Shown here: positions 54,689 through 62,524 of the stretch, piece by piece
Layout: every line of letters begins with the position of its first letter
How positions within the stretch are numbered: position 1 is the first letter of the stretch
Assembly (NCBI RefSeq): GCF_016756395.1
Contig: NZ_AP018365.1
Location: forward strand, 1,116,001 to 1,180,000
Source: Streptomyces sp. SN-593
Lineage (GTDB): Bacteria > Actinomycetota > Actinomycetes > Streptomycetales > Streptomycetaceae
DNA: 64,000 nt
Direction: 5' to 3'
Position numbers and translations under genes: made by a program
Notes under the pieces: generated by a model
What the model was told of the DNA's origin: nothing
The model's database searches: none
The model's input: the letters and a program-made list of their open reading frames with translations, nothing else

Positions 54689-55574
54689 CCGTCACCCTCC
54701 TGAGTTCCCGGGCCGTCAGCGGCGCAGCCAGAGCCTTGGCCACATCGTCCCAGTGCTCGCGGGTGCTCGCGGAGGTGAGGACGACATCGAGGCCGGGGCA
54801 CGAGCCGGCGGCCAGCAGGGCTGCGGCTGCGGCCGACAGGCCGGGGCGGATGAAGTGCACCAGTTCGGGTGTCATGGTGTCGAGGAGTTCGCCCCCATGC
54901 AGGGGAGCAGAGCCGAACGTGATCAGCCCCGCGTCCTTCGCCTGTACCAGTGGTCCGCCACCGTTCAGGGCCTGTGTGATCGGGGCATCCATGATCAGGC
55001 TGACGGGCATCTGCAAGCCCGTGAAGTGGTGATCGGCGGAACCGGCCGCCTGACGGGCGAGCGTGAGCAACTCGGGGACGCTGAGCGCTCCGGAGGTCAG
55101 GCCCGACCAGGTGGCGACGCCGTACCCGCCGATCCTGTCCGCATGGGCGGACTCTTCCAGCGCGGTGAAGGCTTCCCGTACGCGCCCGTGCAGAGCGGCA
55201 CGGTCAAAGCCGTGCCCGTGATGCTCGGGGTTGTGCACGAACACCAGGTCCACGCGCCCGAGCGCGGCCAAGGATCGCTCCGTCTGCCAGCGGACGAAGC
55301 CCCGTTCAAGGCTGTGCCTACCGGCCGCTTCCTCCCGGGTGAGCACTCCCTCAGTCAGGGCGGTACGGCCTTGGTCCTCCGTGAAGAACCCCGTCTTCGT
55401 GGCTACCCGCACGGTCGGGTACTCCCCGAGAACCGGGCGCAGCTCCTCATGCGCCAGACCGCGGGCGTAGTTGGGTGCCGTGTCCACCCAGGGACTACCA
55501 GCAGCCAGGGCTGTGCGCGCCGCCTGACGGACGGCACGCACGCGGTATGTCCCCAGGCAGAGCACGGCGGTCAC
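54669..55574 (-). CDS. aldo/keto reductase of the peptide-modification operon
   Basis: A 301-residue AKR-type barrel. VTAVLCLGTYRVRAVRQAAR start; Asp/Tyr pair in WVDTAPNYARG; Lys in ATKTGFF; His in VFVHNPEHHGHG; NADP-site-like VVLTSASTREHW near the end. Its GTG start at 55574 overlaps the JmjC gene stop (GTGA), so the two are coupled. The start is shorter than most AKRs, beginning directly at the first barrel strand. The substrate may be the 45-residue peptide or a small molecule. Confidence 0.8.
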   Translation of the reverse strand: MTAVLCLGTYRVRAVRQAARTALAAGSPWVDTAPNYARGLAHEELRPVLGEYPTVRVATKTGFFTEDQGRTALTEGVLTREEAAGRHSLERGFVRWQTERSLAALGRVDLVFVHNPEHHGHGFDRAALHGRVREAFTALEESAHADRIGGYGVATWSGLTSGALSVPELLTLARQAAGSADHHFTGLQMPVSLIMDAPITQALNGGGPLVQAKDAGLITFGSAPLHGGELLDTMTPELVHFIRPGLSAAAAALLAAGSCPGLDVVLTSASTREHWDDVAKALAAPLTARELRRVTDELAGE

Positions 55575-56767
55575 AGCGCCGTCCCCACGACTACGACGGC
55601 GTGGCCGTCGATGAGGACGGAGACCAGTTCGGCCACCTCCTTCACCTCCAGCCCAGTGGAGTCGGCAAGTTCGCCCAGCGTGGTCGGCTGGTTGGTCAGC
55701 AGCGTGCCCAGCGCGGGCGCGGCGGACTCGGCGAAGTCCCACGCGGTACCAGCCGCCGAGAAGGTGACCGTGCCCTGTTCGCGGTTCGCCGTCAGGCGGC
55801 CCCTCGGGGCGGTGAGCTTCACCGTGATCTCCCGCCGTGTGGGGAGTCCGTCCACATAGGGCAGAGACGGGATCGCGTGGCCCAGGTCCGTCGTGTCGAT
55901 CGACTCTGCCCACCGCTCCACGAGGCGGGGGTCCGCCATTATGTCGGCAACCTCACGGCGTACGGCGTCGGTGAAGTCCGACTGTTCCGCCAGCGAGCCG
56001 AAGCGCGGGATGTCCCTGCGGAGCGCGAGGGACGCCCGAAGCTGGTCGACGACCCAGAGCATCAGGTCAGCGCCCGTGTGAGGGACCATCCCGAACGTGA
56101 GGTGAAGGGATTCCGTCCCCTGGTCAGCGGTGACCGAGTGCCACCAGCCGCGCGGCAGGTAGAGCACGTCACCCGGGGACAGAACGAGGTCCGCCACCGG
56201 GTCGCCCTCCGGCTCCTCCGGCGACTCCACGTCCCGGAAGGTGGGCGCTTCACGGGTCATCCCCCACAGGCGCCACCGCTTCGAACCGTGCAGTTGGACC
56301 ACGACCACATCGTGGTCGTCCCAGTGCCGCCCGAAGCCCTCCCGCTCGGTCCACGAGGCGTACACGTTGGCCTGTACGGATGTCCCAAGGAAGCGTTCCA
56401 GTCCCTCCGCAGCCGCCCCCACGGCGGGGTGGATCTTCTCCACCGCGTCCAGGACCAGCGACGCCCCGTCCCTGAGCTGGGCGTGGAAGTCGGACGGCTG
56501 GATGCGGGACCATGTCACCGCGCGGCGGTTCGTGGTCGGGATCGCGTAGCGGTGGAGCGGGATCATCTCGCCGTCGACCGACAGGCGAAGCCGGGGCGGC
56601 TCCAGCCGCTGCGTGGCGATGATCAGGTTCAGGTCATCCCAGGAGAACAGCCCCGCCGTGTCGGCGGCCCCGGGGAAGTGCGCGTAGGAGCGGTGGTACG
56701 TCTGGGCGAGGAACGTGTCCCCGCCCAGACGCCCCGCCCACGAGGCTGCATCAAGCAACGTGGGCAC
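55571..56767 (-). CDS. JmjC/YcfD-type Fe(II)/2-oxoglutarate oxygenase
   Basis: A 398-residue protein. Double-stranded beta-helix with iron ligands His148 and Asp150 (GRHWDDHDVVVVQLHGSKRW) and His210 (PRGWWHSV). The C-terminal winged-helix-like domain (PTTLGELADSTGLEVKEVAEL) is as in ribosomal-protein hydroxylases of the YcfD/ROX family. These enzymes hydroxylate His, Arg or Lys side chains in proteins. It starts 5 bases after the 45-residue peptide gene, so that peptide is the obvious candidate substrate. Confidence 0.87.
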   Translation of the reverse strand: MPTLLDAASWAGRLGGDTFLAQTYHRSYAHFPGAADTAGLFSWDDLNLIIATQRLEPPRLRLSVDGEMIPLHRYAIPTTNRRAVTWSRIQPSDFHAQLRDGASLVLDAVEKIHPAVGAAAEGLERFLGTSVQANVYASWTEREGFGRHWDDHDVVVVQLHGSKRWRLWGMTREAPTFRDVESPEEPEGDPVADLVLSPGDVLYLPRGWWHSVTADQGTESLHLTFGMVPHTGADLMLWVVDQLRASLALRRDIPRFGSLAEQSDFTDAVRREVADIMADPRLVERWAESIDTTDLGHAIPSLPYVDGLPTRREITVKLTAPRGRLTANREQGTVTFSAAGTAWDFAESAAPALGTLLTNQPTTLGELADSTGLEVKEVAELVSVLIDGHAVVVVGTAL

Positions 56768-56772
56768 TCCCG

Positions 56773-56910
56773 TCAGTCGTTGCCGTCGGAACGGCCACTG
56801 CTGACGTCGGACTCCTGCTCGGCGCGGGTGCGCGCGGCCACGATCTTCCGCTTCGCGACGAGCAGGCCACCCCCCTCGGGGGCCACCGAAGCGGTGTTCT
56901 CTTCCACCAT
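56773..56910 (-). CDS. 45-residue peptide, candidate precursor
   Basis: A 45-residue peptide starting MVEENTASVAPEGGGLL, with a basic middle (VAKRKIVAARTRA, 18-30) and a hydrophilic Ser/Gly/Asp-rich end (SDVSSGRSDGND, 34-45). The ATG at 56910 has a gagaggtag ribosome site. It has no Cys, Trp or signal peptide. It is placed immediately before the JmjC, reductase and kinase genes. The layout (tiny gene, then tightly coupled modification enzymes) is that of a ribosomally made, post-translationally modified peptide; possible targets are the Lys/Arg cluster for hydroxylation and Ser37/38/41 for phosphorylation. Confidence 0.7.
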   Translation of the reverse strand: MVEENTASVAPEGGGLLVAKRKIVAARTRAEQESDVSSGRSDGND

Positions 56911-56933
56911 CGGACTACCTCTCTCTTCTCGGG

Positions 56934-56952
56934 GAACTCCCGCCGGGAATTC
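56934..56952. promoter_or_regulatory. near-palindrome in the leader of the peptide operon
   Basis: The 19-bp sequence gaactcccgccgggaattc is a palindrome apart from one pair and the central base. It lies 24 bases before the peptide start. It may be an operator for the island's XRE regulator or a leader hairpin. Confidence 0.45.
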
Positions 56953-57038
56953 GGCAGGGAGCAAAGGGAGACAGCGGTGAGTGCGGCGGCTACCGGGATC
57001 GCCAGAGTTCCGGCGAGAGCCAGGACGCACGCCGCGCA

Positions 57039-57245
57039 TCACGTCGCCTTCGGCTCCACCGCGACGGGGCGGAGAGCACTGGCAGGCAACGGACCGCGGC
57101 CCGTGCACCAAGGGCACCCGCACGGCGGGTACTTGGTCGGCAAACCCAGAATCACCGCATTGTGCGGCTCCACCTGCACCTCACGAACCGGGCCGTACGT
57201 CCGGCCGCCGTCGTACGACACCCGCAGAGTCATGCGCCCCGTCAC
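57039..57245 (-). CDS. small CxCxxC protein of the island
   Basis: A 68-residue protein. TLRVSYDGGRTYGPVREVQV is followed by PPCGCPWCTGRG, a compact Cys3 cluster, and a Pro/Ala tail. It resembles small proteins often found beside XRE-DUF5753 regulators in streptomycetes. The GTG at 57245 is taken as start, with ATG 57233 as the alternative. It lies 128 bases upstream of the peptide gene on the same strand and may be co-transcribed. Function unknown; the 160 bases to its right hold no gene. Confidence 0.6.
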   Translation of the reverse strand: MTGRMTLRVSYDGGRTYGPVREVQVEPHNAVILGLPTKYPPCGCPWCTGRGPLPASALRPVAVEPKAT

Positions 57246-57405
57246 GAGCGCGAACCACCATCAGGGCCGAACGTCCGCCGGTACTCCAGCCCCCGGCCCA
57301 CGCCGTAACGCACCCGCTCTTCGTTTCGCTCGGTCGCTGTCATGGGGGAAATCATCGGCCCAGAAAGTGGCGGCTGTGCAGTTCTTTCCCGTCATGGACT
57401 AAAGA

Positions 57406-58239
57406 TCATGAACGGCAGGCGGCAGCCCACTCCGTCAACAAGGCTCGCGCTTCGGCCCCGAACAGCGCGTACCCCTCCAGTGCCGAGAACAGTTCCACAT
57501 GCATTTCGATGTCGCGTGGATCTCTCAGGATCACGACTCCGGTGGTGTTCTCCACAGTGGCCAGGGTGTTGTCGTAGACAGTGAAGGTGTCCATCGGAGC
57601 CATGGGCTTGCATCCCGCAATGGGGATGACACCGAGCTTCACATTCGGCAGATGGGTCAATGAGGCCACCCGGTCGATCTGCATCGCCATCGCGGCCGGG
57701 GGCAGGATTGGCCACCTCACGGCCTGTTCGGTGAGGATGAAGACGAACCGCTTCTTCGTATCGTAAAGAACCTCCTGCCGCTCCAACTTCCTCGCAATCG
57801 TCTTGGTGACATCAGCCGGTGAATGGGAAAGGCTGGCCCGGATGTACTCAGGAGTGGACAGGAGCCCCGTAATCATCGAGAGCAGGAAGAAGCGGAACTC
57901 GGTAGAGGAGGATTCAAGCGCGGCAAGTTCGGTCTGCTTCTTCTCCAGCCCCCTTCGCCGCAGCGAGCGCAGGTCTTGCCACTCGGTATTGGCCAGCCTC
58001 GCGAGGGCAATGACCTCCTCGATGACCTCGGGCGGAGCGACGACAGCCCGGAGGATTCTCTCCAGGTCGAGCAGGCTCGGTTGCGCTTTCCCGTTCTCGA
58101 TCCGACTGATCTTCGATTGGGACATGTTGCAACGCCGAGCGAGCCGGTCCCCAGTGAGGCCGGCTCGATTGCGTAGTTCTTTCAGCAGGGCGGCCAATTC
58201 TTGCTCAGGCTGCCCCAACTGTTCAGGGTCGAACGTCAC
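57406..58239 (-). CDS. XRE-family regulator with DUF5753
   Basis: A 277-residue protein. Cro/C1 helix-turn-helix at about 15-70 (LLKELRNRAGLTGDRLARRCNMSQSKISRIENGK, in part), then the DUF5753 domain (LLSMITGLLSTPEYIRASLS to ALFGAEARALLTEWA). Streptomycetes have many such proteins, each paired with a small DUF397- or DUF6879-type gene. The GTG start overlaps the stop of the DUF6879-like gene (GTGA). It is probably the island's regulator. Confidence 0.9.
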   Translation of the reverse strand: MTFDPEQLGQPEQELAALLKELRNRAGLTGDRLARRCNMSQSKISRIENGKAQPSLLDLERILRAVVAPPEVIEEVIALARLANTEWQDLRSLRRRGLEKKQTELAALESSSTEFRFFLLSMITGLLSTPEYIRASLSHSPADVTKTIARKLERQEVLYDTKKRFVFILTEQAVRWPILPPAAMAMQIDRVASLTHLPNVKLGVIPIAGCKPMAPMDTFTVYDNTLATVENTTGVVILRDPRDIEMHVELFSALEGYALFGAEARALLTEWAAACRS

Positions 58240-58748
58240 CCGCTCACGTACTCCAGGAATGGAACCGACTCGGCTACGGCGATCCGCTTCCACTGCCGAT
58301 ACGGCTCAGGATCACCCTTGTACAGTTCCCGGTTTATCTGCGTCCCGTCCGCCCGGTAGTTCATCAGAACCACCTTGGACTCATCGAACATCCAGAAATC
58401 CCGATCCGGAAGCCCCGGGCTCTCCCGCTCGGTGATGTCGAGAATGCGGATATCCTCGCCCGCCTTCACGTGGTGCCGGTAGTAATACTCGAACTCGAAC
58501 CGGAGGTAGTCCGAGAGCGGGCGGGTCACGACGTGCACCCTGCCGACGCTCTTCCCTTCCGATGCCCATTGCCGAACCTCGTCCATCCAGGCCGACGTGT
58601 AATCGTCCGGGGACTTCTCCCCTGCGAGGAAGCGCTTCAGCTTCTCCGCTTCCTGGGGCATGGTGTAGACGGGCAGCGTTTCCAGCCGCCACGCCGCACG
58701 CTCCATGGAATCGAAGCAGTCATTCCACGCGTCACCATCCAAGTGCAC
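58236..58748 (-). CDS. DUF6879-type protein
   Basis: A 170-residue soluble protein. WNDCFDSMERAAWRLETLPVYTMPQE at the start, RVHVVTRPLSDYLRFEFEYYYRHHVKAGEDIRILD (in part) in the middle, DFWMFDESKVVLMNYRADG near the end, matching DUF6879. The GTG start at 58748 has a gggaga site. Coupled at both ends: a 17-base overlap with the upstream small gene and a GTGA overlap with the XRE gene. Typical partner of XRE-DUF5753; biochemical role unknown. Confidence 0.82.
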   Translation of the reverse strand: MHLDGDAWNDCFDSMERAAWRLETLPVYTMPQEAEKLKRFLAGEKSPDDYTSAWMDEVRQWASEGKSVGRVHVVTRPLSDYLRFEFEYYYRHHVKAGEDIRILDITERESPGLPDRDFWMFDESKVVLMNYRADGTQINRELYKGDPEPYRQWKRIAVAESVPFLEYVSG

Positions 58749-58941
58749 GGAATGTCTCCCTGAGAACCGCCTCCGGGATTTCCACGAGCCCTTCCCCGGA
58801 GGGCGGGGTGAAGGCGTTGGACACGTCGCCCTGCACGACGAACGATCCCGTGGCCGTGCGGTACACGTTCGGGCAGTCCTTCTCTCCGCACTCGCCGTTG
58901 CCGTTGCCCGTGAGCCGGGTGAGTGCCGAACGTCCGGGCAT
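58732..58941 (-). CDS. small conserved partner protein of the XRE/DUF6879 set
   Basis: A 69-residue protein. GNGECGEKDCPNVYRTATGSFVVQGD carries two Cys; the C-terminus is LVEIPEAVLRETFRALGW, a pattern seen in small genes that sit ahead of DUF6879/XRE pairs. First gene of the island's regulatory operon. Function unknown. Confidence 0.75.
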   Translation of the reverse strand: MPGRSALTRLTGNGNGECGEKDCPNVYRTATGSFVVQGDVSNAFTPPSGEGLVEIPEAVLRETFRALGW

Positions 58942-59129
58942 GCCAAACCCCCTTGCTCCAGGCCCGTTCGGGCCGCCTGTCCACCGACAGTAGAAGGGGT
59001 GGCGCCACGCGTCTATGCATGAACGCGACTATGCGTGTCTTTGCATAAACAGGTCCCCGACCGCCCCGGCCACCCCCGGCACGTGGTCACGTACGCGCCC
59101 GTGCGGACTGGGCGCAGCCTCATGGCGCG
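58942..59129. promoter_or_regulatory. island promoter region
   Basis: AT-richer stretch with repeated tatgc-type words at 59010-59050 (ctatgcat, ctatgcgt, ttgcataaa), upstream of the minus-strand regulatory operon. On the minus strand gcatag occurs twice about 16 bases apart, which suits promoter and XRE-operator sites. No gene is seen here or from 59181 to 59443. Confidence 0.4.
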
Positions 59130-59180
59130 GTCCGGGATGGGCTGGTGCCCAAGAGGAGAGTTCAAGCCCCCCTCGGACAC
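59130..59180. pseudogene. degenerate tRNA-Leu fragment, right attachment site
   Basis: gtccggg at 59130-59136 and ctcggac at 59172-59178 are identical to the acceptor strands of tRNA-Leu at 53312. Between them is ttcaagccccc, close to the T-arm, but the D- and anticodon arms are lost. It marks the right end of the island. Confidence 0.65.
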
Positions 59181-59443
59181 GCGAGATCAGTACGGTGGCG
59201 TCCGGTCGGAATACCTTTCCGTCCGGACGTTTTTCCGTGTGCGCTCCCGCGTGGCCGAAACGCTACGGCGCCGACGGTGAGCGGTGCGTAACCGCCCGCC
59301 GGGCGGGGCAGGTACCCCACGCCCCTCGGGTCGGAGCGCTCCGCCACGGTTCCCGCGCGGCAGCCGGTCGGACGCCACCGCCGCGCGCCCTCCGGCCTCC
59401 AGGATCGGGCCGCCGCGCCCGCGACAGGGACGGGAGCGAGAAG

Positions 59444-60274
59444 GTGCCAGGAACTCCCGCGCTGGAGTTGCGGTCCGTGCGCCGGGTGTACGGGGCGGGG
59501 CCCTCCGCCACGATCGCCCTCGACGACGTCGCCGTGACGGTCGCGGCCGGCCGCTTCGTCAGCCTCATCGGCCCCAGCGGCTGCGGCAAGTCGACGCTGC
59601 TGCGGCTGGTCGCCGGCCTGGAGCGGCCCGACCGCGGCGAGGTGCTGGTGCACGGGGTCACGCCGGCCGAGGCGTGCGCCGCCAAGCTGATCGGGCTGGT
59701 GCCGCAGAGCCCGGCGCTGCTGCCGTGGCTGTCCGTGCTGCGGAACGTCACGCTGCCGCAGAAGATCAACCGCGGGGCCGGCGGGCGCCGCGCGCGCCTA
59801 CCGGGGTTCACCGAGCGGGAGGCCGCGCCGTCGGTCGCGCACACGCGCGACCTCCTCGTCCGGGCCGGCCTGGGCGAGGTCGTGCACAGGGTTCCGGCCC
59901 AGTTGTCCGGCGGGATGCGGCAGCGCGTGGCGATCGTGCGCGCCTTCGGCCTGCGGCCGGACCTGCTGGTCATGGACGAGCCCTTCTCGGCCCTGGACGA
60001 GTTCACCCGGGAGAGCCTCCAGGACCAGTTGCTGGACCTGTGGGAGGAGTTGCGGACGACGGTGCTGTTCGTCACCCACTCGGTCACCGAGGCCGTCCGG
60101 CTCTCGGACACGGTCGTCGTGATGGCACCGGGGCCCGGCCGCATCGTGGAGACCGTCGAGATCGACCTGCCCCGGCCGCGCGGGGAGCGCCTCCTGCGGG
60201 AGCGGCGCTTCCACGCGTACGAGGACCTGCTCAGGGAGCGGCTGCGCCGCGCCTGGCACGGCGGCGGCGCGTGA
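59444..60274 (+). CDS. ABC transporter ATPase, SsuB/TauB type
   Basis: A 276-residue protein. Walker A GPSGCGKST (about 40-48), Q-loop in LVPQSPALLPW, signature LSGGMRQR, Walker B LLVMDEPFSALDE, switch His in VTHSV. The sequence groups with ATPases of the nitrate/sulfonate/taurine/pyrimidine-precursor importers. The GTG start has a gggagcgagaag site. First gene of an importer operon with a flavin monooxygenase. Confidence 0.92.
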   Translation: MPGTPALELRSVRRVYGAGPSATIALDDVAVTVAAGRFVSLIGPSGCGKSTLLRLVAGLERPDRGEVLVHGVTPAEACAAKLIGLVPQSPALLPWLSVLRNVTLPQKINRGAGGRRARLPGFTEREAAPSVAHTRDLLVRAGLGEVVHRVPAQLSGGMRQRVAIVRAFGLRPDLLVMDEPFSALDEFTRESLQDQLLDLWEELRTTVLFVTHSVTEAVRLSDTVVVMAPGPGRIVETVEIDLPRPRGERLLRERRFHAYEDLLRERLRRAWHGGGA

Positions 60275-60319
60275 GCGGGGAGCACCGGACATGACCGCGG
60301 GCGACGGGGGGAGCGGGAG

Positions 60320-61174
60320 ATGACCGCAGTCGGGGAGCACACCGGCGCGGGGCCCGGGACGGGTCCGCCCGGCCGGCGGCCGCGCCGGGGCCGGTGCCGC
60401 CCGTGGCCGCGGGCGGCCTGGGCCCGCCCCGGCGTGTGGCTGCCGCTGCCGGTGATGCTGGCCGTCCTCGCCGCCCTGTGGCAGTACGGTGCCCGGCGCC
60501 TGCCCTACCTGCTGCCGCCGCTGCCGGCGGTCGGCCGGTCGCTGACCACGCACTTCGGGTACTACCTCTCGGGCGCGTGGGTCACCCTCGGCGAGGCGGC
60601 CGCCGGGCTCGCGACGGGCTTCGCCGCCGCGTTCGTCCTGGCGGTGCTGACCAGCGAACTCCCGCTGGTGCGCCGGGCGGTGATGCCGATCGCGGTCGTG
60701 CTCAACGTCACCCCGCTGGTGGCGATCGCGCCGGCCCTGGTCGTGGCCTTCGGTTTCGGCCCGCTGCCCAAGCTGATCATCACCGGCCTGATCTGCTTCT
60801 TCCCCATCCTCATCAACACCGCGACCGGCCTGCGGTCGGTGCCGCGGCCGGTGCTCCAGGTGTACCGGACGATGGACGCCGGCCGGATCGAGTTGCTGTG
60901 GCACCTGCGGGTCCCCCACGCGCTGCCCTACGTCTTCGCCGCGCTGCGCATCGTCTTCCCGCTGTCGCTCATCGGCGCCGTGGTGGCCGAGATGTCCGCG
61001 GCGGGATCGACCCGCGGGCTCGGCACGGCGATCAGCGTGGCCTCGTCCATGAACCAACTGCCCGTCGTGTACGCCTCCGTCCTCGTCCTCGCGGTGATGG
61101 GCGTCCTGCTCCTGCTCGCCGTCACCCTGGTCGAACGCCGGGTGCTGCGCCGGCACGACGGCGCCCCCGACTGA
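60320..61174 (+). CDS. ABC transporter permease, SsuC/TauC type
   Basis: A 284-residue protein. A basic Arg/Pro-rich N-terminus (about 1-36) is followed by six hydrophobic spans and the EAA-type loop (VYRTMDAGRIELLWHLRVPHALPYVFAALRI, in part) that contacts the ATPase. Probable channel subunit of the same importer. Confidence 0.92.
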   Translation: MTAVGEHTGAGPGTGPPGRRPRRGRCRPWPRAAWARPGVWLPLPVMLAVLAALWQYGARRLPYLLPPLPAVGRSLTTHFGYYLSGAWVTLGEAAAGLATGFAAAFVLAVLTSELPLVRRAVMPIAVVLNVTPLVAIAPALVVAFGFGPLPKLIITGLICFFPILINTATGLRSVPRPVLQVYRTMDAGRIELLWHLRVPHALPYVFAALRIVFPLSLIGAVVAEMSAAGSTRGLGTAISVASSMNQLPVVYASVLVLAVMGVLLLLAVTLVERRVLRRHDGAPD

Positions 61175-61333
61175 TCCGCCCCCGACCGCGGCCCCCGCCC
61201 CAACGCTCGCGCCCAGACCGCCCCGTCCCGACCGTCCCGCGATCCGCCGCCCGCCCGGCCCCGCCCGGCCCGGACGCGGCGGCGGTCCGTGTTCCGCGCG
61301 CCACCCCTGACGCCTCGTCACCTTGGAGCCGCC

Positions 61334-62458
61334 ATGCAGCCGCCCTCGCACCACCGCCTCCTCCGGTCCGGGCTCGCGGCCCTCGCGGCCGTCGCGCTGA
61401 CGGCCGCCGCGGGATGCGGCTCCGGCCCGGACACCGCCGGCCCGACGCGCACGAAGGGCTCCGCCGTCTCCGCCGCGCGCTGCGCCGAGAACGAGGCGGC
61501 CGGGAAGATCACCTACCTGTCGGGCTACCAGTACCAGGCGTCGGCGTCGATCCTGGAGTACGTCGCCGCCGAGAAGCTCGGCTACTTCGACGACCTGTGC
61601 CTGGACGTGTCCCTCCGGCCGGGCACCGGCGACACGGCGCAGAACACCAAGCTGCTGGCCGGCGGGCGGGCGACCGTGGCCGCCGTGGCCGAGCAGGACG
61701 TCATCCAGGCCCGGGCCGCCGGCATCGACATCGAGGGCGTCTCGTCGTACTCCGACGCGGGCCTGGACGTCCTGATGACGAACAAGGACATCACCGCGCT
61801 CCCCCAGCTCGACGGCAAGGTGGTCGGCCACAAGGGCTACGTCCCGGCGGCCGTCGAGGCGATGATGGTGAAGGCGGGGGTCCGGTGGGACTCGCTGAAG
61901 CTGGTGAAGGAGGGGTACGACCCCTCGGTGCTGCCCCGCCGGCAGGGCGGCCTCGAAGCGCTCACCGGGTTCGTCTCCAACGAGCCCAACCAGCTCAGGG
62001 CGGCCGGCAAGGACGTCACCGTGTGGCAGCCGGTCGACTACGGCATCCCCAGCTCGCTCGGCGCGATGGCCGTGAACCCGGCGTTCGCGAAGGCCCATCC
62101 GCACGCCGTCCAGGACGTCCTGCGTGCGGCCCTGCACGCCTACGCGTACTGCTCGTCCGGCGCGGCGCACATCCGCGAGTGCGTCGGCTACGCGGCGGGG
62201 CTGTCCGGCCCGACGTACGACAAGACGCTCAACACGACGATCTGGAGGACCGAGACGCAGGTCGTCCGGGACAACCCCACGCCCGGGCAGCCGCTGGGCG
62301 GCCTCGACCTGTCCAACGTCACCGAACTCGTGGCCATGCTGCACCGGTTCGCGATCGTGCCGGCCGGCGTGACCGCCGCCCGGGCGCGTGGGTGGTTCGA
62401 CACGTCGTACGTCGACGGGCTGTATGCCGCCGGAAAGCTGGTGTGGCCCGCACCGTAG
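61334..62458 (+). CDS. NMT1/THI5-like substrate-binding lipoprotein
   Basis: A 374-residue protein. The signal peptide ends in the lipobox-like AAAGC (Cys28). The mature protein is the SsuA/NMT1-like two-lobed binder (ITYLSGYQYQASASILEYVAAEKLGYFDDLCLDV; GDTAQNTKLLAGGRATVAAV, in part). Such proteins bind sulfonates, riboflavin or pyrimidines. The flavin monooxygenase that follows resembles RutA, so a pyrimidine-like ligand is plausible. Confidence 0.88.
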   Translation: MQPPSHHRLLRSGLAALAAVALTAAAGCGSGPDTAGPTRTKGSAVSAARCAENEAAGKITYLSGYQYQASASILEYVAAEKLGYFDDLCLDVSLRPGTGDTAQNTKLLAGGRATVAAVAEQDVIQARAAGIDIEGVSSYSDAGLDVLMTNKDITALPQLDGKVVGHKGYVPAAVEAMMVKAGVRWDSLKLVKEGYDPSVLPRRQGGLEALTGFVSNEPNQLRAAGKDVTVWQPVDYGIPSSLGAMAVNPAFAKAHPHAVQDVLRAALHAYAYCSSGAAHIRECVGYAAGLSGPTYDKTLNTTIWRTETQVVRDNPTPGQPLGGLDLSNVTELVAMLHRFAIVPAGVTAARARGWFDTSYVDGLYAAGKLVWPAP

Positions 62459-62524
62459 GGGCGAGCGGGCCGGCGGGCGGCCGGTCCGGGCGGAATCCGG
62501 AATCTCACCGAAAGGGCCGTGCAC

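Larger units (their letters stand above)
53377..59180. mobile_element. 5.8-kb genomic island in tRNA-Leu
   Basis: Bounded by the tRNA-Leu 3' end (53377-53397) and an imperfect direct repeat of it (59161-59180; cccccctcggacac is identical and the preceding ttcaag is shared, with one base missing). Genes inside are mostly on the minus strand and include families common on streptomycete accessory elements (XRE-DUF5753, DUF6879-like). The base composition looks less GC-rich, especially at 57.4-59.0 kb. No integrase is present, so it is either decayed or was moved in trans. Confidence 0.7.
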
